Of a stretch of 64,000 bases of DNA, positions 31,275 through 43,661 are shown in pieces. The notes under the pieces were generated by a model. It was given only the letters and a program-made list of their open reading frames with translations. It searched no databases and had not been told where the DNA came from. The stretch lies in the NCBI GenBank assembly GCA_023313575.1, contig JAJTTP010000001.1:3348001-3412000 (forward strand). Direction: 5' to 3'. A program made the translations under genes and the position numbers. How positions within the stretch are numbered: the stretch's first letter is position 1; every line of letters begins with the position of its first letter. The stretch comes from Eutypella sp. D-1 (taxonomy: Eukaryota; Ascomycota; Sordariomycetes; Xylariales; Diatrypaceae).

Positions 31275-33650
31275 CGCGAGGGCGACGTGGGGATATTTTT
31301 AGAGACAGCAGTTGACTGAGTACAGATGATAGGTGTGACCACTTCCAAGAAATGGGGTGATTTAATGCGAATGGTCCTCTTATGACATGAGGTCAACAGT
31401 AGTACGCAAGAGACTAGATACTATACAGTCGTCGATTGCGATCGAATGCGCAATAACCAACGCGCCAGGAAGGGGGAAGTGAGCTGAGTGAATATGTCAC
31501 TCCGTCATGCACTGGCACAAAAAAAAGTGTATGTGGGGGTGTGGAAAAGTTGGTTATAGGGTATATGATGAGATGAGAGTGAAGTTATTGAAGAGGGTAA
31601 AAAGGCTGAGAGGGTAGAGAGAAAGTATGGAAAAGTGGTGATTTAGGTGTAAACACAAGGACCGGGGGGTCGGGGGGTAGGCGCGTTTTTCCCCCCAAGA
31701 CCGCTCAGGTGTTTTTTTTTTCGGGGGGTAACGGCGTCGCGTGGGAAAGCTGATTTGGTTAGCGCATCCCAAGCCAGCCAGAGCCTGTGGATTTCTCGAC
31801 TTCAGGTAGGATTGATTTAAGTTCCTTTTCCTTTCGGGTTATGTCGACGAACCAAAGACCAAAAACAAAAAAGGGAAAGAATGGGTTGATTGAATTATTG
31901 CGATTGTGAATGGAGATAAAACGCGACAAAGATCTTTCTTTACAAGTAATAATTGGTGGGAATTAGGTTTTTCAATTGTAGTTATCGCAAAACCTAAAAG
32001 TGCAGGTGATGAGTGGTAAGGAATTAGTGAGATGAATAATTCAATGTTGAAGAAGAGAGGATAACGATAAACCACGGAGGACGGACGGAGGGGAAGGGGA
32101 CGACGGATGTACATTTTCCTACCTACCTAATTATTCCTGCCTAGGCCGGGCATTTCCAGGTTGTGGCAGTAAGTAATAAAATGGTGTGGCTGGGGATTTT
32201 CCATGCTCCAACATCCCGGAAATGCTTTTAGTCAAATCGGGATTAGCGTTTTGAATACCTACTACTATGGATGTACCTAAGTACCTAGGGTACCTAGGTA
32301 CCCAGATACAGCTTACATAGAGGTAGGTACATACCTGGGAGGTTATCCGTGGTTGCATCTACTAGTACTTAGGTACATATGTACTTATAACTAGCCCAAG
32401 TTGAAGTACTTCTGTATAGTTGCATACCTAGGTACCTACATTGCATACCCGTAGGTATGCGCTTATTAACTCTGGGTTAATGGATATCTGAGCTATGTAC
32501 ACTACATATTTCCTATAAAGGGCAGCTTGGGTAGTCGCCCTATGACTTCGAGCCTTATACTTACTTGTATACTCTAAATATTATCTGTACCTGCATTCTG
32601 TTGCTTCTAAGTACTTCGTAAGTGGCAGCCCATTCTGCTGTCCCGGTCGGGGGCGTCTGAACAGCTGCAGGCTGATTTGCCGAAAAATGTCTTGGCGTAT
32701 AACTACCTAAGTACGTTTTAAGTTAGTAGACTTTATTTCTCCATACCAGTTACCTTGAAATACTATGTATACCTGGGTGGATATAGTGGCCACCCGTCCT
32801 ACCTAGATACCCTTGATATCCTTGCAACCTTGCTCGGTTCTTGGCATTAGAGATATCCATACCTACTACTCCGTAGATACCTAGCCTAGGGTATCTGCAT
32901 ACGTAGCCACAGCATCCGATATCTAGTACCTACATGTAGCCTGGTACTTAAGCATACCCAAATACCTTCATATATACATATATACACATTACTTCATAAC
33001 CACCTGCATGTAGTATACCGTATACCTACCAGGTAGGTAGAAAGGAACGTACGGGTTATAGCAACGAACAGGACAGAAATCACCACCACCACCACCACCA
33101 CTACCACCACCATTACATACTACTTACTACTACCACCACTACTACCACCACCATCAGCAGCACCCAACTACATAACATAGTCCATGCCTTTGAGTCCATA
33201 CCGACCTTCATACCGACTTCTATACCGACTACCTAACAACCCAGACACACTGACCGATGACAGATACGAGTTCCAATTGAACCTACCCGTGCCCCCTTCC
33301 GTGCCCTTTTTCCCTTGCCTTTTCTTTCCTTCCCGCTTCTTGTGATCTTTTCTCTTTTTTTTTTTTTTACCCTTTCTCCCTTCTTAAGACGAGCGAGCCT
33401 TCCGGATATCCTCATCGGCATCATCGTCGAAACGAATGCTTTCAAACAAGACCATGGAATGCTAAATCCCTAACCTGGGGTTCTACCATCCGACCTTTTT
33501 TATACTACGATATCAATATACCTCTTGGTCCCAACAACGGCGCATTCATTCGCTTCCCATCTGTCGTAGCTTCAAGTTTTCAGCCAAGCTTGCTGAAAAC
33601 AGCTGAATGATTACCCTCACATCGCTGTGCATATCGACCTTGAGATCAAG
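31275..33650. other. long intergenic region between divergent RAD21 and PMR1 genes
   Basis: About 2.4 kb without a gene, probably including both promoters and the PMR1 5' leader. It is dense in ACCTA/TAGGT sequence between 32240 and 33040, with perfect TACCTAGGTA palindromes at 32291-32300 and 32425-32434 and one TACTCCGTA at 32867-32875. A CAC/TAC trinucleotide-rich tract covers 33081-33165. Pyrimidine-rich runs lie near 33290-33385. Confidence 0.55.
33081..33165. repeat. imperfect CAC/TAC trinucleotide tract
   Basis: Runs of CAC units broken by TAC and CAT triplets over about 85 bases. It lies upstream of PMR1, possibly within its leader. Confidence 0.7.
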
Positions 33651-36600
33651 ATGCCCTGGCCTCTCACTGGCCGCAAAGTCAAAGACGACGATAGCCTCCT
33701 CCCTTTATCCGTTCCCGCCATAAATGGTATAGATCGCGAATTTGATCATGAAGATGACTTGCGGCGCGCGAGGACGCGCTCCAGAAATCGCGGACATGTT
33801 AGGACTACCTCCGCGCAGTCTAGAGTACGTGCCTTCTGTGTATAGTTTATAGTTTATTCAGCCCCATGGATTCATCCCCGTGGATTCATCCCCAAGGCAA
33901 CGCGCAACGTGGCTGACATGCTATATATAACACTAGAACGTGGCCGACGAATATTCATCCATGACGCCGCAAGAGGCCGCGGCCCGACTGGAAACCTCTT
34001 TAACCCATGGCTTAACACCCGCCACTGCGCTTTCGCGCTTACGCGACTTCGGCCCCAACGAAATCCCACATGAACCTCCAGAACCGTTATGGCTGCGGTT
34101 CCTCAAACAGTTCCAAGAACCTCTGATCATATTACTTCTGGGCTCGGCATTTGCCTCTGTCTTAGTGGGGAACATGGATGATGCTGTCAGTATAACTGTA
34201 GCCGTCACCATTGTCATTACCGTTGGATTTGTACAAGAATATCGATCCGAGAAGTCCATCGAGGCTCTAAATCACCTGGTTCCGAACCATGCCCACTTAG
34301 TCCGCGCTCAGTCTACTAAGGCCCATGCTCCTCTCAAACCTGACTCCTGGCCGCCGTCAGTGGAAGACACGTTTGAGAAGGATGCCTCGCTAGGTACAGA
34401 GACCCCAGGGGAAGAGATGCTAGAGGCTACTTCCACCAAGGTTATGGCTGCTCAGCTGGTACCTGGAGACCTCGTTATGTTCACAACTGGCGACCGCATA
34501 CCAGCCGATATTCGCGTCACCAAAGCCGCCGACCTGACCATTGACGCATCGAACCTAACCGGTGAGAATGATCCTGTTAGGGTAACTCCTGATGCGCGGG
34601 TCGGATATGTCCGTTCACCAGCAGCCCTATCCCCCGCGCTACGCCACCCTAGCCCTTCGGCGTTGTCGCCTCCGTCATATGATGAAGGGCACAAAGATGA
34701 CGACCATAATAACACAGGCAACAATATTGCGTACATGGGCACATTGGTAAAGTCTGGCCACGGGCAAGGTATTGTCTTTGCGACAGGTGGCGATACCCAT
34801 TTCGGCACAATAGCCACAAGCGTATCAGGGACCGAAAGCCCCAGGTCTCCCCTTCAGCTAAGCATGGATGAGCTAGGATCGCAGCTTAGCAAGATATCCT
34901 TTGGAATCATCGCCTTGATCTCACTAGTTGGACTGCTGCAGGGCAAAAAGATCCTTGACCTCTTCACAATTTCCATCTCCCTCGCCGTAGCCGCCATACC
35001 AGAGGGATTACCTATCATAGTGACAGTGACGTTGGCTCTTGGTGTCCATCGTATGGCCAGACACAATGCCATTATACGCAAGATGCCTAGTGTGGAAACT
35101 CTTGGATCGGTGAACGTCGTGTGTTCCGACAAGACAGGTACACTCACGATGAACCACATGACAACGGCCAGCATTTGGCATTTTGGGAGGAGTAGCCCCA
35201 TAGACGCCCAGTCGGATGACGATGTCAGGAAAGAGCAGTCTTCTCCATCGGTGCTAAGGATTCTACGCATTGGGAACATAGCCAACAACGCCCGGCTTGC
35301 ACACGGCGAAAAAACAGTCCTTTCCGACACGACACACAAGGACTTTTCCAGCCTGACGCGTTGGGTCGGGCAGCCGACTGACATCGCCATGCTCGATCTA
35401 CTCGACCGATTCGAAGAGCACGACGTAAGAGATTCAATCGGCCCCCGCACGGCCGAAACGCCTTTCAGTTCCGAGAGAAAGTGGATGGGCGTCGCAATTG
35501 GAGCCGACCCCAAAAATAGCGAAAAGGAGTACGCATACATGAAGGGTTCTATTGACAAAGTCCTAGAAGCCTGTGACTCATATCTGTCAGCCGATGGCCG
35601 GGAAATTGTACTGGATTCTGCAAGACGTCAGGAAGCGTTGCAAGCAACAGAGAGAATGGCCGAAAAGGGGCTCCGGGTCTTGGCATTTGCAAGTGGGCCC
35701 GTCAGCAGACTCCCGCGAAGTAGGTCAACGCTCGCGCCGAACACTCGTAGTAGCACACCGGCCGACCCAGACCGGAGCGAGACTCCTTTCCTGCCGCAAA
35801 ATGAAGAGCTCTTTAAGGGTTTGACATTCGCTGGCCTTGTGGGCATGAGTGACCCACCGAGACCGGGCGTCGCGCGTTCGATTAGGAGACTGATGCGCGG
35901 TGGTGTCAAGGTCATAATGATTACCGGCGACTCTCCCACCACGGCTCACGCTATTGGAAGACAGCTCGGCATGCAGATCGCGACGGCCCGGGAGCATTCA
36001 TCGAGCCAAGTAGCAGTCAAACCCGTCCTCACCGGCGACGAGGTGGACGCGATGACCGCGGAGCAACTCGCAGCCGCAATGCAAACTACCACAATATTCG
36101 CCCGGACCAACCCAGACCACAAGATGAAGATCATCGAGGCGCTGCAGTCGCGCGGCGACATTGTAGCGATGACTGGCGATGGTGTGAATGACGCGCCGGC
36201 TCTCAAGCGCGCCGACATCGGAATCTCGATGGGCTTGCACGGCACCGACGTCGCCAAGGAGGCGTCCGATATGATCCTCACTGACGACGACTTTTCAACC
36301 ATCCTTCGCGCTATTGAGGAGGGTAAGGGTATCTTTAACAACATCCAGAACTTCATCACCTTCCAGCTTAGCACCAGCGTCGCTAGCCTGGCGCTGGTCT
36401 TTCTCTGCACCTGTCTGGGGCTTAAATCGCCCTTGAATGCGATGCAGATTCTCTGGATTAGTAAGTTTCTCTTCCCATGTCTCTAACCTAACCTGAGTTT
36501 ATTCACTGGCAAAAACCACGCCCCCCCCCCCCCCGGACCATGTACACAGGACTAACTTTTCATCTACTAGATATCATCATGGATGGCCCCCCAGCCCAAT

Positions 36601-37118
36601 CCCTCGGCGTGGAGAAGGTTGACCCGGACGTAATGACGCGCCCACCACGGTCACGGACGGAGCCCGTGTTGACGCGGACGCTGTTGCAGCGAGTGCTGAT
36701 GAGCGCGATGGTCATCATGGCGGGGACGATGGTGGTGTACACGCGGGGAATGCTTGCAGACGGCGAGGTGGATCGACGGGACACGACGATGACATTCACA
36801 TGCTTTGTGCTGTTTGACATGTTCAACGCGCTGGCGTGCCGGTCAGAGGCCAAGTCATTCCTGCGTGGTGAGGTCGGGTTTTTGTCCAACCGCCTTTTCA
36901 ACTGGGCCGTCGCCCTCTCTATCGCCGGCCAGCTCCTCGTCGTCTATTTCCCCTGGCTCCAGGATGTCTTCCAGACCGAGGCCCTCGGTCCCTTCGACCT
37001 CGTCCGCCTCGTTGCTATCGCCAGCTCCGTCTTCTTCGCCGACGAGGTCCGCAAGTGGCTCCGCTACGGCCGGTGGAAGAGGGGTGTCGCCGGCGCCGCC
37101 TACAGTCAGGCTGTGTAG
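33651..37118 (+). CDS. pmr1: PMR1-type Golgi Ca2+/Mn2+ P-type ATPase
   Basis: Three exons, 33651-33824, 33937-36460 and 36571-37118, encode 1081 residues. The P-type ATPase landmarks are present in order: cation-transporter N-terminal domain ([16 protein letters not shown]), the TGEN actuator motif, PEGLP in helix M4 (413-417), the phosphorylation loop CSDKTGTLT with Asp456, and the hinge TGDGVNDAP (804 onward). Intron 2 must be removed to restore [19 protein letters not shown], the conserved M6 sequence. These features match secretory-pathway SPCA pumps rather than PMCA or SERCA. It loads Ca2+ and Mn2+ into the Golgi for glycosylation and ion homeostasis. The 58-residue basic N-terminal extension starts [17 protein letters not shown]; the upstream frame has no ATG. 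Confidence 0.94.
36521..36534. repeat. C14 run inside PMR1 intron 2
   Basis: Fourteen C on the sense strand, between the donor at 36461 and a CTAAC branch site near 36552. It is not the usual pyrimidine tract, which would lie after the branch point. Confidence 0.85.
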
Positions 37119-37874
37119 CCGGGTTACACCCACTCTCACTCCCCTTCGCATCTATTCTCCCCTTGATGATTAAAAAATATATACCTAATTAATAGGATCG
37201 GCGGGCGGGTACGAAACGGCGGGATTGACTGTATGTGTATGTATATGCCTATCTGGCGTGGAACACGATGTCTATAGATGTGCATGAGAATATAAGTATA
37301 CGTATATTTTAATCATAAATGGTATAGGGCACTGCGATCATCTAAGTAGTGCGCTGATGGCTCTTTTATTTTCAAAGTTCTTTTTCGCTATCGAGGTGAA
37401 ATGGTCTCTACATGGTGACTCAGTCAGCCGAAATGCGCGCTTGGGATTATACGGTTTTGCGATGGTGTCTGCGACGATTTGAGAGTTTTCATCTTGTTCC
37501 AAGCTGGGATTCCGGCCCAGCCGGGAACAGTACGAACACTCCCGAAACCACCTAACGGCCCCTATACTTCTCGAGTGAAACGAGGGCGGAGGGCCTCGCA
37601 TAGTTGGGTGCTAAGATCCTCATAAAGGAATACATAGAGGGCATACTATACACCGTCTCTTTGATATGGGACTTCGATGAACAATGTTGCTGTATTATTG
37701 AACAACCCCGATCCTTAAACAATGACACGGCTTTTTATGGGCGTACAAATAGGGGGAGGAATCCCCCATTGATACCTCAGTTTAGTCCTCTAACCCCGGA
37801 GTACAATTGATTGTTCACTTTTCGACCCACAAAAGTAGGAGACATCCTTAATCTCATTGTTGAATCAATCAAAC
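37119..37874. other. intergenic region
   Basis: Contains the PMR1 3' flank and the promoter of the SprT-like gene. No supportable gene is visible. Confidence 0.5.
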
Positions 37875-39179
37875 ATGGGCACCACAAAGCCTAAACGGAA
37901 ATCAGACAATCAAGCTTTCCCCGGAGACGAGCCACATAATTGCGAGACAGATCACAGGCCCTGGCCAACCGCCCGCCGCGACGACGGCACGCTGATATTG
38001 GTGCCGCAGACGTACAGGGTGAATCAAATGCTAGATGCGCTGAAGGCCGAGATAGGGCGGCCGAGGAGGCGGACGCGCCGTCAAAGGGAGTTGGAATATT
38101 CTCTCATGGTCGACTACTCGCTCGCAAAGGTCGAAGAGCTTACCAACCGTCAACTCCAGAAAACACTCTGGAGTTGGGCGGAGATGATCGACCGCTATTT
38201 CTTCTTCAACGCACTAACGCGCGGAAGTAAACCCATCGCCAGTATAAGTGTTGTCAACACCTTCGAGTGGAGGATACACAATGCCCTAGCATATACGGGG
38301 GCCCCTAACGGAACGGAAGGCCCTATAACCTTCTGCCGTTACTCTGACGGCGCCCATTTAGACAAGCTCTGTCTCCTGCATGTCCTCATTCACGAAATGT
38401 GCCATGTCTTTGCGCGTGTATTCAACTGCAATTGTAAAATGGATCGCTGTCGATTACTACTCGGCTACCCTAGTTTCTCAGCTTTAGGGCCCGGCCACGG
38501 TCCACTATGGGAGCTTACATTGAGGATGATTCTCTCTCGCGTAAGACATTTCGGGCCGGAGCTCGACGGTATCATCACGCACGCCCTTCCTTTATTCCCA
38601 AGCTGGCTCCAGTCCTACGAACAGCCGTACATGGATTTCCTAACACTTTTTTCTCCTTACCAGAATGAGTGGACGGGCCGGATCCACGACGTTCATCAAG
38701 GAAATTTGGTGTGGCGGGGCAAGCAAATCGGACCCCGAAAAGGGATGTATTATTTAGAATCCTACATCCACACCAGGGCACCGGACTATAAGAAGGTACT
38801 TTTCACTTCCGTGCTGCTGGCCCTAATCATGGATTCCTTAGCCTTATCCTTCATTATCCCACAGTTCATCTCTCTTCTCCGTTGGATGCTGTTCATGCTA
38901 GGCCCCGCCCAAAATTTCGTTGGGACACTGTTTCGAAGCCTTCCAATTCTGTGCATGACTGGTGCGTTGATTCTTTCATGTTTTGCCATTCTTTTCCTGC
39001 TTACTGATATTGTTATATCTTTGTGTTTTTATACTTCCCCACTTTTTACAGGGTGCACAAGTCGTCGGCGTTGGCGGTATTCGCCCAGGTATAGCCCTTT
39101 TCGCCTGTTTTACGAGTTCTACAAACGGAGATCATACAACTATGGGCTTCTTGTACACGGACGCATGAGTCCATATTAA
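37875..39179 (+). CDS. membrane-anchored SprT-like HExxH metalloprotein
   Basis: Encodes 434 residues if read as one exon. A SprT-like zinc site is visible: LLHVLIHEMCHVFARVF with H173-E174-M-C-H177, a Cys cluster (CNCKMDRC, 185-192), and GPGHGPLWELTLRMI with His208 as the likely third ligand. Unlike the DNA-protein crosslink protease SPRTN, the C-terminus has two hydrophobic segments (about 308-331 and 355-386) and then a basic Tyr/Arg-rich tail. No signal peptide is visible, so the catalytic domain probably faces the cytosol. A possible 90-base intron at 38962-39051 (GTGCGT donor, TTTTTACAG acceptor) keeps frame and would delete most of the second hydrophobic segment. The start is ATG 37875. 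Protease activity is inferred. It is convergent with the ABC transporter gene. Confidence 0.75.
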   Translation: MGTTKPKRKSDNQAFPGDEPHNCETDHRPWPTARRDDGTLILVPQTYRVNQMLDALKAEIGRPRRRTRRQRELEYSLMVDYSLAKVEELTNRQLQKTLWSWAEMIDRYFFFNALTRGSKPIASISVVNTFEWRIHNALAYTGAPNGTEGPITFCRYSDGAHLDKLCLLHVLIHEMCHVFARVFNCNCKMDRCRLLLGYPSFSALGPGHGPLWELTLRMILSRVRHFGPELDGIITHALPLFPSWLQSYEQPYMDFLTLFSPYQNEWTGRIHDVHQGNLVWRGKQIGPRKGMYYLESYIHTRAPDYKKVLFTSVLLALIMDSLALSFIIPQFISLLRWMLFMLGPAQNFVGTLFRSLPILCMTGALILSCFAILFLLTDIVISLCFYTSPLFTGCTSRRRWRYSPRYSPFRLFYEFYKRRSYNYGLLVHGRMSPY

Positions 39180-39452
39180 GATGGCCCTGGGAGGCCAAGG
39201 GGGTCGGGAGACCGAGGTGGACACGGGGAAGACGAGTGTTTGCACAGAGAGGGGAAGATGTAAACCATATGAATAGTGTGGTTGGAGACTTAGTTCACTA
39301 AGGTCCAATAGGTGTTTGTTCAGAGTGTTTTGTTTCAGAATATAAAATCCAACATAGTTCCCCACATCACTTACAGACACTTCTATCCTATACGTTGATC
39401 TCTATAACATAAGGGTTGGTTTGATAAAACACCACACAGTGAATTATTCCTT

Positions 39453-42400
39453 TCAGAACTGCCCGTCTTTGTCCGTCTCGGCCTCAACTACTTTCTTCTC
39501 TGCAGTAGTTTGCTTCTGCCACATAGCATAGTATCTGCCCTCAGCCTCTAGAAGCTCGGAATGGGTCCCTCTCTCGGTGATTTTGCCCTGATGTAGTACT
39601 AAGATCTGATCGGAAGTGGTGATCGTGGAGAGACGATGTCTGAGGTCGGTTAGCATCAGAATTTTGGTAGTTAACTGCTAACAAGGTAAGGCAGAGGGTC
39701 CACTGTTAAGGCTAGACATACGCTATGGTGACAGTCGTTCGACCGGCCGTCACCCGTTCAAGAGCTTCCTGAATCTGTCTCTCGGTATGGGAGTCGAGAG
39801 ACGCTGTGGCTTCGTCTAGCAGTAGAATACGAGCGTCTTTCAAAATGGCGCGTGCGATAGCCATCTACAGCGTACAGTATTAGTGCCATGTGCATGCTCA
39901 CATAATAAATATTCGCGTTTCTTACCCGCTGCCGTTCGCCTCCAGATAATTTCAGCCCTCGTTCGCCCACCTTGGTCTCGTATTTCTCGGGGAAGGTCAT
40001 GATACGGTCGTGGATGTTGGCCGCCTTGGCTGCCTCGTATACGTCGAACTCGGTTGCTTTGGGGTTCGCGTATCGGAGGTTATACATGATAGATGCGTTG
40101 AAGAGGACAGTATCTTGGGGAACGACGCCAATGTGCTTTCGAAGGCCGTCGAGCTTTAGGTCACGAATGTCACGGCCATCGACTCGGATGGACCCTCTGT
40201 TCACGTCGTAGAAACGGTACAGGAGCTTCAGGCAAGTCGACTTGCCACTCCCCGACTCTCCAACCAGCGCGGTCTTCGTCCCGGGTGCGACGGTGAAGCT
40301 TATTCCGTCGATAGCTGGATCTCGTTCCTTTCCTTGATAGGAAAATCGCACATCTCTAAACTCGATCTCACCTTCTGGCGACTCAAGATCGGTTGCGTCA
40401 GGTTTTTCGATGACACCTGAGGTTTCTTTGAACTATATACGATTTAGCATGAGTGTCATAAGCATATATCTGGAGGTCTACCCACCAGATCAAGCATGCG
40501 TTCTGCTTCGATCAGGTTATTTTGAAGCATCGTGTAGTAACTTAAAGGCTAAGAGTCAGCAGCTTGTTTTATCGATTGCATATGGACTCGTCCATGCTAC
40601 TTACGTCCCGAAGAAGCCAAGGGGAGCTTGTAGCTGCGCGAAGTATGTGATAAGTGTGACGAAGTCGGCCACCCGCTGCTGGCCAATAGAGATTTTGTAG
40701 GCAGAAACGAGGACGATCAAAGCAGTTCCTAATGTGAAGACGGAGCTCTGGGTAACGTTGAGGAAATTCAAGGATAGCTGGACCAAACGTTCGGCTCTCT
40801 GATATATAGAGACTTGGTTCCTGAACCTGTCGGTCTCGGACTTGACGGCGCAATTGTGTTGCACTGTCTCGTAGGCCATAATGGCATCCGTCCTATATCA
40901 TGTTAGCCAGATCGCCTAATGAAGGGTGATGGAAATACGTACTTAGCAGCATCCATCTCACGAGCTTTGGTCGCCATGTCTCGGCGCTGTTTCCCCCGAT
41001 ACTTGGCCATGTATATGGTCAAGAAGATGTAGGTCCACATGATTATGAACACGATGAGAGTGTAGAACGCGTCGTACTTAATAAAGAAGTAGATGCCGGC
41101 CACGAAAATGTCGAACAGCATTGGGAACACCTGGAATAGGAAATTCTCCAGGAAGGTGTTCATAGCGGCACCACGACTGAGCGCGCTCGTCACCTCGCCG
41201 ATGCGCTTGCTCAGGTGGAAGTCCATGGAGAGCCCGAGGACGTGTTCGAAGGCGGCGCAGGATAGTCGTCGGAACAGGCCTTGCGAGACCGGTATCCAGA
41301 GAACTGATCGAGCTGCGCCAATGGCTCCCTGTCCGCCCTGGAGGCCTCGAAAGAGGATGTAAAGTACAATTTCCTTGTATGGGATTCTGCCATAGCCGAG
41401 GGCATCTACAAGCCAGCCAAGCAGGACCGGGACGGCGACTTGAACCAATCCTATCGTGCAGGAGTCAGTAAAATTTCCCATAGTTTCAATGCCCCAATTA
41501 TAACTCCCACGCTTCGGAGGCAAACACTATTGATTGCAGGAAACCTACGTTGGAAGAGTAGAAGGATAAGACAGGCGACAACTGTAGCCTGGTGAAGATG
41601 CGAATCTGATGGCCTAGCGTATTAAAAACGGTCAACATCCCATTGCAGGTTGCGAGTGTAGAGGTATCACCCACCATAGGTAAGGAAAAAGAACCTTGAA
41701 CCCCGCAAAGTAATCGAACCACCCCGCCGTCTGAGTCTCGGGGCGTTCCTTTACGGCATGCATGCCATTGGCCCCTCCGTAACCATTCGCCACGCCGTCG
41801 CCATTCTCGAGAAGGGACCGGCCCTCAGCTACGGAGCCCCTTTCAGGCCGCAGCAGATATTGCCTGCGGACCAACAAGGCGACCATGAGGACCAGCACGG
41901 CGACACGGCCCATGCCCAGACCGAAGAGCGTCTCAATCAGGGGACGGGGAAGCGGAATCAATTCATGCTCGGTGAGAAGAACGGCGTTGATCACCACGTC
42001 CAGCAGCGCGCCGATTACCCACGCGCACCCGTGGGACACGGTCGGGGACCATGGTCCGTCCGGGTCAGGCAATAGGCCGGCTAGGAAGTAGAGCAGGGCT
42101 CCGATGTGAGAGGACTGGCCAGGTAGCAGTTAGTGACGACATCCAGGGGTGCGCGGGCACGTGACGAACAGACCAGGTATGCACTGAAAGGGAAGCTGGC
42201 CTCGTCGCGCCTGGTCACGGCGTTGTGGAGCAGCAATATTATACTAGCAAGCTGTTCGAAGAATTAGCGACGCGTGCGTGAGTCCCCTTCGATCACCAAT
42301 CGCAAATGACATTCCATTGGATGGGAGGGGGGGGGGGGAGGAGGCCAGAGCTACAATGATAACTCACCAGCAAGGGGGTCAGTAGAAACTGCAAGCACCA

Positions 42401-42580
42401 GAAGATCCGCGCGTAGAAGCGCCTGATTTTCTCCGCGTCCCTCTCATCAACAGCCGGAACCCTGGCGCTGGCGACCTTGCGGTACCGGAATGAGACCAGC
42501 TGCGCGGAGAACAGGGTCGCGAACAGCCCCACGGGATAGAGGTAGAAGACGACCTCTAGGCCGAGCTCGAGGCTCTTCAT
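39453..42580 (-). CDS. hmt1: HMT1-type vacuolar ABC half-transporter
   Basis: Ten exons on the minus strand: 42368-42580, 42174-42251, 41675-42114, 41549-41613, 40943-41450, 40605-40892, 40486-40540, 39926-40432, 39722-39864 and 39453-39639. They total 827 codons plus stop. An N-terminal TMD0 with about five helices precedes a six-helix ABC domain ([20 protein letters not shown], then [20 protein letters not shown]). The nucleotide-binding domain has Walker A GESGSGKS (607-614), signature LSGGE (711-715), Walker B ILLLDEA with Asp735, and H-loop His767. This layout matches the heavy-metal-tolerance ABCB family that moves glutathione- or phytochelatin-metal complexes into the vacuole. Every exon join restores conserved family sequence, so the model is strong despite nine introns. 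Confidence 0.92.
42327..42338. repeat. G12 run inside HMT1 intron 1 (poly-C on the sense strand)
   Basis: Twelve G on the plus strand, read as poly-C in the HMT1 pre-mRNA, starting about 30 bases after the donor. Confidence 0.8.
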
Positions 42581-43661
42581 CGTGGCGAGGCTGGCCGCTC
42601 ACGGCGGAAAAAAAATTGGGAGATAAAAAACAGTTCGGAATTCTCTGGTAATAATTGAGCGCGTCGCGCCAAGTCGAGTTTTTCTTGATAAAAAGACCAA
42701 CCAGAAACGAGACCTGTATGGTTTGGGGTCTTTACGTTTAGTAAATCCAGTCAATTGGTCTAGGTATAACAACTAGGTACTTAGAGTTAGCACTTACGAT
42801 GTAAAGTTCGGATAGTCCCGACCGTGCATGACGGACCCCGGCTTGCCCGGCAGTCCCGGACAGCTTCCGATATGTCAGGCTACTCTAGTCCAGCCCCGTC
42901 AGAAGTCGTGACCGGTATAATATTTAATCCGAGGGGCATCAAGCCCACGGGTACGTACTTGTTAGACAAGGCACGGGGCATTGACCCTAAGTAGCCTTCC
43001 GATACGATCATCATTTGATCCCTATCTATCTTACATGCCCTAACTATCTGGCGATAAGCTTCTTGTAAGGTATGAAGTTTACTACATGTGATGAAGCGTA
43101 CGGTGTCGTGGGAGACTCCTAGGATTGCTGCTCACCCTAGCATACGAGCCTTGCATACCTATGAGTTTACAATAACAACTATTACTCAGTGTAATATAAC
43201 TCAGTGTAATATATTAGGGTCTCAGTGGGTTTCTCGTTCCAGAAAGAGGGTATGTAAGCCTTGCGCCAAATGCGCGCAACATATTGCGATAATAGAAGGG
43301 TGCGAATATACAGTGCTGCACGAAGGTATCAAGGGCAAAAACAAAAATAAAAAAATAGGCACTCGTAAGGCCAGAGGGCAGATGTGCTCGGGACATCTTG
43401 GAGAAATTTAGCAGTCCCCTCTACTGCTGCCAAATAGATATGGTGTTATGGCGGGCTATTCATCAATTCGTCCCTGTGGTGCATTGAAAGAGCAGTTCTA
43501 AATCACAACCACTCAAAAAAACAAAAACTGTACATGCTGCCTAGCTCATCAACGGCTGATTCATCACATCTCTCTCTGTCTCTCTCTGTGAAATTCTATC
43601 CAGTGGCTCATTCGATTCTCCCACAGGAAACTGAGCGCTAAGTTGACCCGCTCCTCCCCGC
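42581..43661. other. intergenic region
   Basis: Contains the HMT1 promoter and the 3' flank of the DUF7053-like gene. No supportable gene is visible. Confidence 0.5.

Noticed and set aside
31741..31775. Sequence resembling a tRNA D-loop (TTGGTTAGCGCA)
   Set aside because: No matching T-arm or acceptor stem could be folded around it.
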